Shown here in pieces: positions 1 through 7,813 of a stretch of DNA of 64,000 nt. A model generated the notes under the pieces. The model was not told the DNA's origin. It made no database searches and saw only the letters and a list, made by a program, of their open reading frames with translations. Source of the DNA: Gemmatimonadota bacterium (GTDB lineage Bacteria > Gemmatimonadota > Gemmatimonadetes > Gemmatimonadales > Gemmatimonadaceae); assembly GCA_003134685.1 (NCBI GenBank), contig PLCA01000016.1:118406-182405 (forward strand). Reading direction: 5' to 3'. The first letter of the stretch is position 1, and every line of letters begins with the position of its first letter. The position numbers and the translations under genes are program-made.

Positions 1-704
1 AGCGCGAACCGGATGGGCGTGAGCGGATTCTTGATCTCGTGCGCCACTCTGCGCGCGCTTTCCCTGAATGCGTGGAGCCGTTCCGCCTCGACCGCCTGCC
101 GGCGACCGTGCTCGAGCTCCGACACCATCTCACGCATGCTGCGTCGGAGTGTCTCGAATTCGGGCGCGCCGCGCACCCTGCTCGTCGTCACCTCAATGGT
201 CGTCCCGCCGTCGCCATTCTTGCGGGGACCGCTCGACACGATCGTACGCTCCGGAGGAGGAGGCAGCGACTCACCATGACCAATGAGCTCCGTCCAGCGC
301 ACCAGCTCGTCGAGGGGCCTGCTCAATTGGCGGCTGAGATGTCCTGCCACGCGCGATGCCGCTCCGGTCAGCACGAGCAGCGCGAGAATGCCCGCGATCG
401 CGATCACTCGAACCGTGCGCGCGGCCAGGAAGCTGTACCGGCGCGCCTGTTCCACCGAAGTCCTCAGCTCGCGCTCGTGAGCGTCGATCGCGCGGCGTTG
501 GGAGGGGGTTAGGGCTGATTGGCGAGCGGCTGCTATTGCCTTCTCGCCACTCGCCGCTAAGCTGTCCCAAGCCGGTCGTCCGGTGACGAACGGCAGGGCC
601 GTTCTGACCGTTCCGCCCCACAAAAGTGTGAGCACGAGGGCCGGGACAATGGCGAACAGCGACAGGATCAGGACCAGTCGCGTGCGGAAACGCAGTTGAT
701 TCAT
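1..704 (-). CDS. Sensor histidine kinase, N-terminal part (NtrY-like), cut by window edge
   Basis: The reading frame opens at ATG 704 and runs open to base 1, so only the first 234 or so residues are here. Residues 8-28 form a hydrophobic membrane helix; a periplasmic segment follows, then a second helix near residues 90-112 (VRVIAIAGILALLVLTGAAS) and a HAMP-like linker (LSRPLDELVRWTELIG). Near the truncated end sits the H-box RRVAHEIKNPLTPIRFA, whose His is the expected autophosphorylation site; the HEIKNPLTPI form is typical of NtrY-type kinases. The ATPase domain would lie left of the window. A perfect TATAAT box stands about 17 bases upstream of the start codon, giving a very short or absent leader. 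No partner regulator is visible in the window; the gene probably continues into one on the left. Confidence 0.88.
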   Translation of the reverse strand, partial: MNQLRFRTRLVLILSLFAIVPALVLTLLWGGTVRTALPFVTGRPAWDSLAASGEKAIAAARQSALTPSQRRAIDAHERELRTSVEQARRYSFLAARTVRVIAIAGILALLVLTGAASRVAGHLSRQLSRPLDELVRWTELIGHGESLPPPPERTIVSSGPRKNGDGGTTIEVTTSRVRGAPEFETLRRSMREMVSELEHGRRQAVEAERLHAFRESARRVAHEIKNPLTPIRFA

Positions 705-720
705 GGGGGATTGAGTATAA

Positions 721-726
721 ATTATA
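721..726 (-). promoter_or_regulatory. -10 box of the histidine kinase gene
   Basis: On the minus strand this reads TATAAT, 17 bases before the ATG at 704. Transcription starting about 7 bases downstream would give a leader of about 10 bases or less. I see no good -35 hexamer at the usual distance, so the assignment rests on the -10 alone. The region 705-898 between this gene and the next holds nothing else I recognise. Confidence 0.45.
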
Positions 727-898
727 CCCGTACGGCGCGACTTCGAGGATCCGGCGACCGGTCAACTGACGGTTGACTCGCTCGCATGGACCTGAAGACG
801 CACCGCCTGCGGCATCCGTCGCAGGATTGATACGGCGTGCAGCCGTCGCGGCAAATAATCGCGGGCACGCAGCCTCGCACAGGTAATTCCCAAAAAAA

Positions 899-2698
899 AT
901 GAGTTCTCGACCCCACCGGTCCGCGTCACCAGCCGCGCACCGCCATGTCGCCCCGGTACACCGAGGGCCGCAGGCAAACGCTCCCATACACCGCGGTCCG
1001 CAGGCAATGACTGCCTCCGCACAAGCAAGTCCGCACCACGCCCCCAACGCCGCACTGCTCATCGACTTCGACAACGTCACGATGGGCATCCGCTCCGAGC
1101 TTCAAACGGAGCTGAGAAATCTCCTCTCCTCCGACATCGTAAAAGGCAAAGTCTCGGTTCAGCGCGCCTACGCAGACTGGCGTCGCTATCCACAGTACAT
1201 CGTCCCGCTCGCGGAATCGTCCATTGATATGATCATGGCGACCGCGTACGGGTCCGCCAAGAAGAACGCGACCGACATTCGACTCGCCGTCGATGCCATG
1301 GAGCTGGTGTTCACCCGCCCCGAGATCGGCACGTTCATTCTCCTCTCGGGCGATTCCGATTTCGCCAGCCTCGTCACCAAGCTCAAGGAGTACGGCAAGT
1401 ACGTCATCGGAGTAGGCATCCGTGAATCCTCGAGCGACCTCCTCGTCATGAACTGCGACGAGTATTACAGCTACAACGCGCTCGCCGGCCTAGTCCGGAG
1501 CGGCGAAGAGGAAGTGGTGAAGAAGGACCCGTGGGAGCTCGTCACGGAAGCCATCGCCCAGATGAAGCGCAACGGCGACGTCATGCGCGCCGACCGCCTC
1601 AAGCAGGTGATGCAACAGATCGACAGCTCGTTCGACGAGAAGAACCTCGGCATGTCCAAGTTCTCGCGCTTCGTGACGGAGGCCGCGCACCGCGGCTTGC
1701 TCACTCTCACCAAGCTTGAAAATGGGCAGTTCGAGATCGCCCCCCCCGGTGCGGGCGTCGCCCGCGGACTACCCGCGGGTCAGGAGAGCACGCAGGCCAC
1801 TGTTCCGAGACTAGCAGGGTCAGCGGAGGGCGAGACGGTGGAGCGCCCGCGGCGCGGACGAAGAGGCGGCAGGGGCCGCGACCGCGACGTGCGCGGCCAG
1901 CGTTCGGCCGCTGCGGCACCGCAACCCTCTCCCACTGAAACAGATTCTTCGCCACAGCCCGAAGCGGCGCAGGTCGCGGCATCGGCTACGCCCGCCGCAG
2001 CCGCAGCTTCGGCTGACGGTATTGGATCGAGCGGAATTCGCCTGCGGCGTGAGGAGGCGTTCGACCTCGTTCGCCGCGCGGTTGGCGCCAATGGCGACGC
2101 TCCAGTTCGCGCCAGCCAGGTCCGCACCAGCGCGCGCCAGCTCCTCGGGCGTGACAGCGAAAGTCTCAGCGAGCGAAACTTCACCCGCATTCTGCAGGAC
2201 GCCCACGACGCGGACCTCATCGATCTCCGTCGGCGGGGAAGCGACTACGAGGTCGCTCCGGCGGCGCCTTCGACTTCCGTCAGCGACCAGCTCGCGGCCG
2301 CGGAACCGCCGAAGCCAACCGCTCCCGTGGTGCCGTCGACACCGACCGGCATGGGTAATCGCGGAGGCGGAAACGCTCGCGGACGGGGACGCGGACCGAT
2401 AGGTGCCCGTGTTGGCATCGTGCCGGCCGGCCTGCTCTCTGTCGGCGTGGTCGAGACGTCGAGACCTGCTCCCGAGCCGGTCTTTACCGAGTCCGTTCCC
2501 GATCTCCCTCTCACGGGCGAGGACGCTCTCTCTGATAGCGATCTGAGGCCCCGCAGCGGGCGGAAGCGCGCATCGGCCGACGACAAGAAGCCGCGCCGTC
2601 CACGCGCCAAGGCCGCGGCGACATCGGGTGAAGACGGCGAGAAGCCCGCGCCACGCCGCGCCGCCCGTAAGAGCAAGAGCAGAACGGCTAGCGAGTAG
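899..2698 (+). CDS. NYN-domain (LabA/DUF88) protein with two OST-HTH/LOTUS-like domains
   Basis: Residues about 50-185 form a NYN (PIN-like) domain: LLIDFDNV at the first acidic strand, then LAVDAMEL and LLSGDSDFASLVTKLKEYGK, which carry the conserved Asp residues expected for a metal-dependent ribonuclease fold. Residues about 212-282 (start PWELVTEAIAQMKRNGD) match the OST-HTH/LOTUS RNA-binding fold usually fused to bacterial NYN domains; a second similar segment lies near 382-452 (EEAFDLVRRAVGANGDAPVR). The two are joined by Ala/Pro/Arg-rich low-complexity linkers, and the C-terminus is a Lys/Arg-rich tail. The likely role is RNA binding or processing. The start is uncertain: ATG 1007 (residue 37) is an alternative, because the first 36 residues contain a short tandem repeat (HRGPQA twice) and look non-conserved. 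Confidence 0.85.
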   Translation: MSSRPHRSASPAAHRHVAPVHRGPQANAPIHRGPQAMTASAQASPHHAPNAALLIDFDNVTMGIRSELQTELRNLLSSDIVKGKVSVQRAYADWRRYPQYIVPLAESSIDMIMATAYGSAKKNATDIRLAVDAMELVFTRPEIGTFILLSGDSDFASLVTKLKEYGKYVIGVGIRESSSDLLVMNCDEYYSYNALAGLVRSGEEEVVKKDPWELVTEAIAQMKRNGDVMRADRLKQVMQQIDSSFDEKNLGMSKFSRFVTEAAHRGLLTLTKLENGQFEIAPPGAGVARGLPAGQESTQATVPRLAGSAEGETVERPRRGRRGGRGRDRDVRGQRSAAAAPQPSPTETDSSPQPEAAQVAASATPAAAAASADGIGSSGIRLRREEAFDLVRRAVGANGDAPVRASQVRTSARQLLGRDSESLSERNFTRILQDAHDADLIDLRRRGSDYEVAPAAPSTSVSDQLAAAEPPKPTAPVVPSTPTGMGNRGGGNARGRGRGPIGARVGIVPAGLLSVGVVETSRPAPEPVFTESVPDLPLTGEDALSDSDLRPRSGRKRASADDKKPRRPRAKAAATSGEDGEKPAPRRAARKSKSRTASE

Positions 2699-2700
2699 GT

Positions 2701-3369
2701 GTGAGCAGGCAAAAAATCTCGAGCCCAGAAGACTCGGCAGCGAGTCTTCTGGGCTCGAGGCCTCGCTCGCAGTTCCGTCGGGGCCGCATCCTCCCGCCGA
2801 GCTTCTACGAGCGCGAGACCGAGATCGTAGCGCGGGAGATGCTGGGCACCGTCCTCGAATGCGAGACGGAGAACGGCACGGCCAGCGGAATCATCGTCGA
2901 GACCGAAGCGTACCTCGGCGAGCATGACCTGGCTTGTCACGCCGCGGCCGGACGTACCGCGCGCACGGAGAACCTCTACGGCCCGCCCGGTATCGCGTAC
3001 GTCTATTTCATCTACGGGATGTACTGGTGCTTCAACGCGGTGACGCGCTCTGAAGGCTTGCCGAGCGCGGTGCTGGTTCGCGCGCTGGAGCCGCTCGACG
3101 GCATCGCGCTGATGCACAAGCGCCGTCCGCGCGTGACGCACACTTCCGATCTCACCAGTGGTCCGGGGAAGCTCTGTGCCGCTCTCGGTATCACGGGTGC
3201 GATGAACGGCAAGAGCCTGCGGAGGAAGCCGATCGTGATCCGCGAGGGCGAGACGGTTGCCGACGGCGATGTCGCGATTACGACGCGGATCGGTATTACT
3301 CGCTCGGCCGACTGGCCGCTACGCTGGATTGTAAGAGGGAATTCGTTCGTGTCGGGTAAGGGGCAGTAA
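2701..3369 (+). CDS. 3-methyladenine DNA glycosylase (AAG/MPG family)
   Basis: The protein (222 aa) removes alkylated purines from DNA in base-excision repair. The family core is clear: LPPSFYERETEIVAREMLG opens the domain, then VETEAYLGEHDLACHAAAGR, where Glu69 corresponds to the catalytic Glu of human AAG and Tyr71 to the intercalating Tyr, and YGPPGIAYVYFIYGMYWCFN. The C-terminal part (GPGKLCAALGI) is also typical. Length fits the bacterial family (about 190-220). GTG 2701 is the only in-frame start before the domain; it lies two bases after the stop of the NYN gene, so the two may be co-transcribed. The first 20 codons contain a perfect 19-bp palindrome, which is odd for the translated start of a gene. 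Confidence 0.92.
   Translation: MSRQKISSPEDSAASLLGSRPRSQFRRGRILPPSFYERETEIVAREMLGTVLECETENGTASGIIVETEAYLGEHDLACHAAAGRTARTENLYGPPGIAYVYFIYGMYWCFNAVTRSEGLPSAVLVRALEPLDGIALMHKRRPRVTHTSDLTSGPGKLCAALGITGAMNGKSLRRKPIVIREGETVADGDVAITTRIGITRSADWPLRWIVRGNSFVSGKGQ
2718..2759. repeat. Perfect 19-bp inverted repeat with 4-base loop
   Basis: Bases 2718-2736 and 2741-2759 are exact reverse complements around the loop GCAG. Six A residues sit just left (2711-2716), so on the minus strand this is a textbook intrinsic terminator (stem followed by TTTTTT); on the plus strand there is no T tract. It lies inside the first 20 codons of the glycosylase gene. It could stop antisense transcription from the right, or act as a stability or attenuation hairpin for the plus-strand transcript. 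Confidence 0.8.
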
Positions 3370-3397
3370 AAAAGAACGGCCCCCGAGGGGGCCGTTC
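3368..3397 (-). terminator. Intrinsic terminator of the gene at 3426-4070
   Basis: Stem 3374-3384 / 3387-3397 (GAACGGCCCCC paired with GGGGGCCGTTC), flanked on the left by AAAAAA, which gives a U tract on the minus-strand transcript. Confidence 0.85.
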
Positions 3398-3425
3398 GTC
3401 CAATCGCCAGGCGCGCCAAAAGCTG

Positions 3426-4070
3426 CTATTCCTGGTCGATGGAGCTTCCGACGTTGTAACGGACGCCGAACTCGAAGAACGAAAGCACGCTCCGGAACAG
3501 GAACGAGTTGTTGCTGGGGAGCATCGTTTCCTGCGCGAAGATCGCCGCGCGTTTGGTCTGAATCTGAATGCCCGCCAATCCCATCACCGCGCTGCGGCTG
3601 CGCTCGTTCTCGACCTGGTCCAAAAATGAGTTGGTCGGAAAAGTGTTCGCGCTGTCTACGAAGACCCGCGCATCGCCGAGTACGGCGATGGTGATGCCGA
3701 GACCAGCGTAAGGAGTGATTGCGCCAAAGTGCTTGGGAAAGGCGACAGCCGCGAGGGATATGCGTCGCATGTCATTCACGCGGATCGTGCGCTGGCCGGT
3801 GAGAGAGGTCGGATCCAGGAATTCGAGATCGCGCTCGAAAACAGACTGGTTAGCCGATACGTACAGGCCACCCTTTGTCCTCGTGATGAGCCAGTCGATG
3901 CCGAGATCGACCGTCGACGTGTTGCCATGGCCCGGCACGGCGAAGGTGTTGATTCCGGACTTGAATCCCCAGAACCACGAGTTGTCAAAGTTCCGCATCT
4001 GCGCGCTCGCGCTGGACGAAACGACAACCGCGGCAACCAGCGCAACGGCAACTGCTCTGAGCTTCTGCAT
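3426..4070 (-). CDS. Secreted outer-membrane beta-barrel-like protein
   Basis: The 214-aa product starts with a Sec signal peptide (MQKLRAVAVALVAAVVVSSS, cleavage after SASAQ). The mature part alternates polar and hydrophobic residues in short strands, with Gly/aromatic turns (WFWGFKSGINTFAVPG, PYAGLGITIAVLGDARVF) and ends in FFEFGVRYNVG, consistent with a small outer-membrane beta-barrel. I do not recognise the specific family. It stands alone between a terminator on its 3' side and the kbl gene, which is on the same strand 11 bases upstream of its start, so it may be read from the tdh-kbl operon. Confidence 0.7.
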   Translation of the reverse strand: MQKLRAVAVALVAAVVVSSSASAQMRNFDNSWFWGFKSGINTFAVPGHGNTSTVDLGIDWLITRTKGGLYVSANQSVFERDLEFLDPTSLTGQRTIRVNDMRRISLAAVAFPKHFGAITPYAGLGITIAVLGDARVFVDSANTFPTNSFLDQVENERSRSAVMGLAGIQIQTKRAAIFAQETMLPSNNSFLFRSVLSFFEFGVRYNVGSSIDQE

Positions 4071-4081
4071 TAAGGCGTCCT

Positions 4082-5287
4082 CTAGATTATGCCTAGCTTC
4101 GTCCCAACGGTCTTGAAGGCCGAAATGGCCTGGTCCAGATCGTCGCGTGAATGGGCAGCACTTAGCTGACAGCGCACACGCGCCTGCCCTTGGGGAACGA
4201 CCGGAAAGCCGAACCCTGTCACAAAGACGCCTTCATCCAGCAACATGTCACTCATCTTGATGGCCGTCGCCGTCTCCCCGACGATAATAGGGACGATCGG
4301 GGTCTCTCCAGGTAATGGTTTGAACCCCGCCTCGGAGATCGCGCCACGGAAGTAGCGGGTGTTGTCGTGCAGCTTCTTCACCAGCTCGGGATGGTGCTCC
4401 AGCTGCCTGATCGCCCCGAGCGCGCTGGCCGCCACCGTGGGTGGGAGCGCGTTGGAGAAGAGTTGAGGGCGTGACCGCTGGGTGAGCATGTCGCAGAGCG
4501 ACGCTGAACCCGCCACGAATCCGCCGGCCGCGCCACCCAGCGCCTTGCCCAGCGTCGACGTGATGATGTCGACTTCGCCCAGCACGCCGAAGTGTTCAGG
4601 CGTGCCCCGTCCGTTCGCTCCGAGCACGCCCGTCCCGTGCGAATCGTCAACGGCTACGATCGCGTCGTAGTCCTCCGCCAGCTGGAGAATCTCCGGAAGC
4701 TTGGCCATGCTCCCTTCCATAGAGAACACGCCGTCGGTCCAGATGATGCGCCGGCGCGCGCTCTTCGCGCTCTCGAGCTTCGACTTCAGGTCGTCGAGAT
4801 CAGAATGCTGATACACGGCGGTGGTGCACTTCGTGATCGCCTTGGCGAGCCTGATCGAGTCAATGATCGAGGCATGGTTGAGCGCGTCCGACACCACGAA
4901 GTCGTTTTGCTCGACGATCGTCGCCGTCAGTCCCTCGTTCGCGTTCCACGCCGAGACATAGCTGAGCGACGCCTCGGTGCCGACCAGATCGGCGATCGCG
5001 CGCTCCAGATCTCGGTGAATCGTGAACGTACCGCAAATGAATCGAACACTTCCCGTCCCGGCCCCGAACTTCTTCAAGCCATCGATTCCCGCCGCCACCA
5101 CCGCCGGATCGTTGGACAGGCCGAGGTAGTTGTTCGACGAAAGAATCACGACGTCTCCGCGCCCCTCCATCTGGACGCGCGCGCCCTGCGGTGACGACAG
5201 ATAGTTCAGCCGCTTGTAGACGCGCTCCTGCTTGAGCTTCTCGATTGCGGCCTTGAGCTCGGAATCGAAGTTCTTGTTCAACGCCAC
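4082..5287 (-). CDS. kbl: 2-amino-3-ketobutyrate CoA ligase (glycine C-acetyltransferase)
   Basis: PLP-dependent alpha-oxoamine synthase of 401 aa (family usually about 398) that cleaves 2-amino-3-ketobutyrate with CoA to glycine and acetyl-CoA. Visible signatures are SSNNYLGLSNDP near residue 50, the substrate/cofactor segment FICGTFTIHRDLE, the PLP aspartate in AVDDSHGTGVLG, and the Schiff-base Lys248 in STLGKALGG. I chose GTG 5287, with GAGG eight bases upstream; a longer open frame to 5467 would run back into tdh. It follows tdh by 32 bases on the same strand, forming the two-step threonine degradation operon. Confidence 0.96.
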   Translation of the reverse strand: MALNKNFDSELKAAIEKLKQERVYKRLNYLSSPQGARVQMEGRGDVVILSSNNYLGLSNDPAVVAAGIDGLKKFGAGTGSVRFICGTFTIHRDLERAIADLVGTEASLSYVSAWNANEGLTATIVEQNDFVVSDALNHASIIDSIRLAKAITKCTTAVYQHSDLDDLKSKLESAKSARRRIIWTDGVFSMEGSMAKLPEILQLAEDYDAIVAVDDSHGTGVLGANGRGTPEHFGVLGEVDIITSTLGKALGGAAGGFVAGSASLCDMLTQRSRPQLFSNALPPTVAASALGAIRQLEHHPELVKKLHDNTRYFRGAISEAGFKPLPGETPIVPIIVGETATAIKMSDMLLDEGVFVTGFGFPVVPQGQARVRCQLSAAHSRDDLDQAISAFKTVGTKLGII

Positions 5288-5319
5288 AGCATCCTCACGT
5301 GTGATGCGAAAGTTGTTTC

Positions 5320-6351
5320 TCAGGCGACTTCGAAGATGACTTTGCCGGCCTCGCCGGATTTGATCGCGGCGATTGCCGCGTCCGCCTCCGTGATCGGAAA
5401 GCGATGCGTGATGACCGGCGTAGGATCGAACTCTCCCGATTTGAGAAAGCGCGTCATCTGGTGCCACGTCTCGTACATCCGCCGGCCGACGACCCCGTAT
5501 ATCGTGAGACCCTTGAAGATCACTTCCGTCGCCAGGTCGAAGTCCACCTTCTTCGACGGAATCCCAAGCATCTGCACCCGTCCGCCTACCCGCACGAGAG
5601 CGAATGCCTGGTGAATCGCAGCCGGCACTCCCGACATCTCCAGCACCACGTCGGCGCCTAGCCCGTCAGTCGCGGCCCTCACGATCTTCTCGGCCTCCTC
5701 GGGATGCACGGCGTCGTTCGCGCCCATGTTCTTCGCCAGCGCGAGCCTCGTGTCGTTGACGTCGGTCGCGATGATCCGGGATGCGCCCGCCGCCCTGCAG
5801 ATGCCGACCGCGAAGATTCCGATCGGGCCGCAGCCGGTGACGAGCACGACCGCTCCGGGAATTTCCGCGGTGAGAACGGTGTGGAACGCGTTCCCCATTG
5901 GGTCATGGATTCCCCCGACGTCGTAGGAGATCTCGTCGGCCAGATGCCATACGTTCGTCGCGGGCATCGAGATGTACTCGGCGAAGCACCCGTCGCGATC
6001 GACGCCGATGATCTTGGTGAATGGACAGACGTGAGAGTTCCCGGTTCTGCATAGCAGGCAGCGTCCGTCGACAATGTGTCCCTCCGCCGTGACGCGGTCT
6101 CCTTCCTTCACGTCGGTGACCAGGCGGCCGACCTGGACCACATCACCCGCGAACTCGTGTCCGACGACGAACGGCGGTTTGCACCGCCCTTTCGCCCACG
6201 CGTCCCAGTCGTAGATGTGTACATCGGTGCCGCAAACTCCCGCGCGCCGCACACGAATGAGAACTTCGTCCTCACGGATCCTGGGCTCCGCGACATCCTT
6301 GAGCTTGAAACCCGGAGAGGCGGATTCCTTTACCAGCGCTTTCACGAGCAA
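5320..6351 (-). CDS. tdh: L-threonine 3-dehydrogenase
   Basis: Zinc-dependent medium-chain dehydrogenase (343 aa) oxidising L-threonine to 2-amino-3-ketobutyrate with NAD+. Catalytic zinc ligands are Cys40 (AGVCGTDVHIYDWD) and His65-Glu66 (VGHEFAGDV); the Rossmann motif is TGCGPIGIFAVGICRAAG followed by the acidic ATDVND that selects NAD. The structural-zinc lobe has Cys98, Cys101 and Cys109, but the position of the first Cys in the E. coli enzyme is Asp95 here. Upstream (6352-6634) no riboswitch is visible. The product feeds Kbl encoded immediately downstream. Confidence 0.96.
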   Translation of the reverse strand: MLVKALVKESASPGFKLKDVAEPRIREDEVLIRVRRAGVCGTDVHIYDWDAWAKGRCKPPFVVGHEFAGDVVQVGRLVTDVKEGDRVTAEGHIVDGRCLLCRTGNSHVCPFTKIIGVDRDGCFAEYISMPATNVWHLADEISYDVGGIHDPMGNAFHTVLTAEIPGAVVLVTGCGPIGIFAVGICRAAGASRIIATDVNDTRLALAKNMGANDAVHPEEAEKIVRAATDGLGADVVLEMSGVPAAIHQAFALVRVGGRVQMLGIPSKKVDFDLATEVIFKGLTIYGVVGRRMYETWHQMTRFLKSGEFDPTPVITHRFPITEADAAIAAIKSGEAGKVIFEVA

Positions 6352-6634
6352 CTACTCCGTTGAGAGTCGGGAAGTTTTCTTCGCACGCGGAAAGTCAAAC
6401 CTGCTTGCTGAGGACCGCTTTTGGAAGTGATGGCGCGATGGAGGAATCGGCGGTTCAACGGATTGCACGCACATCTCTTGCATTCTATATTCGCGACGAG
6501 TTGCTCATGCTGGTGTGAGTGCGACAGTCGCAGTCAGCTCCTTTTTAACTCGCGGCCGGTCAGGACGTGATGCAGGAAATCGCGGATTCCACCAGGGAGT
6601 CGGCGAGGATTCTACTTCATCGTGGAGAGACAAC

Positions 6635-6763
6635 ATGGCAGCAGCGAAGAAGAAGGCGCCGCGCAAAGGGAGCAAAGCGGCCCGTAGCGCTTCGGCGCGC
6701 AAGGGCGCTCGCACGCGCGCGCGGAAGAAGGCAGCCAAGGCGGCCGCGCGTAAGCGCAGGTAG
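6635..6763 (+). CDS. Small histone H1-like Lys/Ala/Arg-rich protein (42 aa)
   Basis: The peptide MAAAKKKAPRKGSKAARSAS and the rest of its sequence consist almost only of Ala, Lys, Arg, Ser, Gly and Thr, the composition of bacterial histone H1-like or HupB-tail-like proteins that bind DNA without a fixed fold. GGAGAG lies seven bases before ATG 6635, and a strong terminator follows 24 bases after the stop, so it looks like a single-gene transcript. Being this short and basic it cannot be assigned by domain; nucleoid or RNA binding is inferred from charge. A longer frame upstream to 6515 does not look coding. Confidence 0.75.
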   Translation: MAAAKKKAPRKGSKAARSASARKGARTRARKKAAKAAARKRR

Positions 6764-6786
6764 CTCTTTTCAAGATAAGTAAACGG

Positions 6787-6813
6787 AAAAGCCGGCGAGA
6801 TCGCCGGCTTTTC
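6787..6813. terminator. Bidirectional intrinsic terminator
   Basis: AAAAGCCGGCGA-GA-TCGCCGGCTTTT is symmetric with A and T tracts on both sides, placed between the convergent H1-like gene and the ATP-grasp gene, and should serve both. Confidence 0.9.
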
Positions 6814-6829
6814 TGCATTCTGCGCAACC

Positions 6830-7813
6830 CTACCTCGAGTAGCGTGCACTGGCTAACTCGACGATGCGAGCGATGAGCGCCGGATACTCGAGCCCCCCCT
6901 TCTGCGCCGCGGTCGCGAACTCGCTCTTCTGCTCGAGGTAGCAGTTGGGATTCGCCTCGATCACGTACACTTCCCCGGCGGCGGTGACCCGAAGATCGAT
7001 GCGCGCGTAATCGCGAAGGCGCAGGGCCTGGAAGGAATCGATCGCCACCTGTTGTATCTTCGCCGCGAGATCCTCCGATAGATCGGTCGGAAATACCGAC
7101 TTCGTTCCCTCGAACTGCGCGCCCTTCTCGTCGCCGTCGTCGCCCCACTTGGCTTCCCAGCTCGCAATCTTCGGCAACCCAGCCGGGAACTTCGAGAAGT
7201 CGAGCTCGATGATCGGGAGCGCCTCCACCTTGCTGTTGCCGATCACGCCGACATAGAACTCCCGCCCATCGATGAACTCCTCGACCAGCACCGGCGATTG
7301 ATACTCCTGCTGCGTGCTGCTGATCACATCGAGAAGCTCCTTCACATCGTTCACGATGGACTTCTGCGTGATCCCGAGCGACGCGTCCTCCTGCGGTGGC
7401 TTCACCAGCAGCGGAAATTTGATATCGCCTACCCAATCAGACTGCCCGCGGTACATGGTAGCAAACTTGGCACTGAGGATGCCATGAAATGCCAGTACCT
7501 TCTTGGTGAGTGTCTTGTCGCCCGCGAGAATGAGTCCGGCGGGACTCGAACCGGTGTATCTGAGGTCCAGCAGATTGAGCAGCGCCGCGACATTCGACTC
7601 GAGCGCGCTCTTGCCCCTGAATGATTCGGCGAGGTTGAACACGAGCTCCGGCTGCTCCCTCGTGAGCCCATCGATCAGCGGCTGCACGGCGTCATCGACC
7701 GCCAGTCGCCGGGTCGTGTGGCCGTTCGCCGCGAGCGCGGCGTCCAGCTGATCGAGCAGGGGATCGACGGGCGGTTCCAGCGCATCCTTGCTGTGAAGGA
7801 CCGTGATCTTCAC
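6830..7813 (-). CDS. D-alanine-D-alanine ligase-like ATP-grasp protein
   Basis: 327 aa with the Ddl/ATP-grasp layout: an N-terminal pre-ATP-grasp segment ending NLAESFRGKSALESNVAALL, GLILAGDKTLTKKVL at the domain entry, a nucleotide-binding lysine region (FPLLVKPPQEDASLGI), EEFIDGREFYVGVIG, and the metal-binding end ARIDLRVTAAGEVYVIEANP. These are the positions where D-Ala-D-Ala ligases bind ATP and Mg. Its start overlaps by four bases the stop of the metallopeptidase-like gene upstream, so both are one transcription unit. This is probably not the essential cell-wall ddl: the neighbour is not a mur gene and the sequence is a divergent relative. The true substrate may be another dipeptide or amino acid pair. 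Confidence 0.8.
   Translation of the reverse strand: MKITVLHSKDALEPPVDPLLDQLDAALAANGHTTRRLAVDDAVQPLIDGLTREQPELVFNLAESFRGKSALESNVAALLNLLDLRYTGSSPAGLILAGDKTLTKKVLAFHGILSAKFATMYRGQSDWVGDIKFPLLVKPPQEDASLGITQKSIVNDVKELLDVISSTQQEYQSPVLVEEFIDGREFYVGVIGNSKVEALPIIELDFSKFPAGLPKIASWEAKWGDDGDEKGAQFEGTKSVFPTDLSEDLAAKIQQVAIDSFQALRLRDYARIDLRVTAAGEVYVIEANPNCYLEQKSEFATAAQKGGLEYPALIARIVELASARYSR

Noticed and set aside
950-1006. Short tandem repeat ACACCG.GG.CCGCAGGCA as a regulatory site
   Set aside because: It lies within or just before the uncertain N-terminus of the NYN gene and only two degenerate units exist; not enough to call a site.
2245-3141. 298-codon open frame antisense to the NYN and glycosylase genes
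   Set aside because: It crosses the border of two real genes and the palindrome; composition is Arg/Pro-rich.
6352-6520. Glycine riboswitch before tdh-kbl
   Set aside because: No paired aptamer core is present on the minus strand upstream of tdh.
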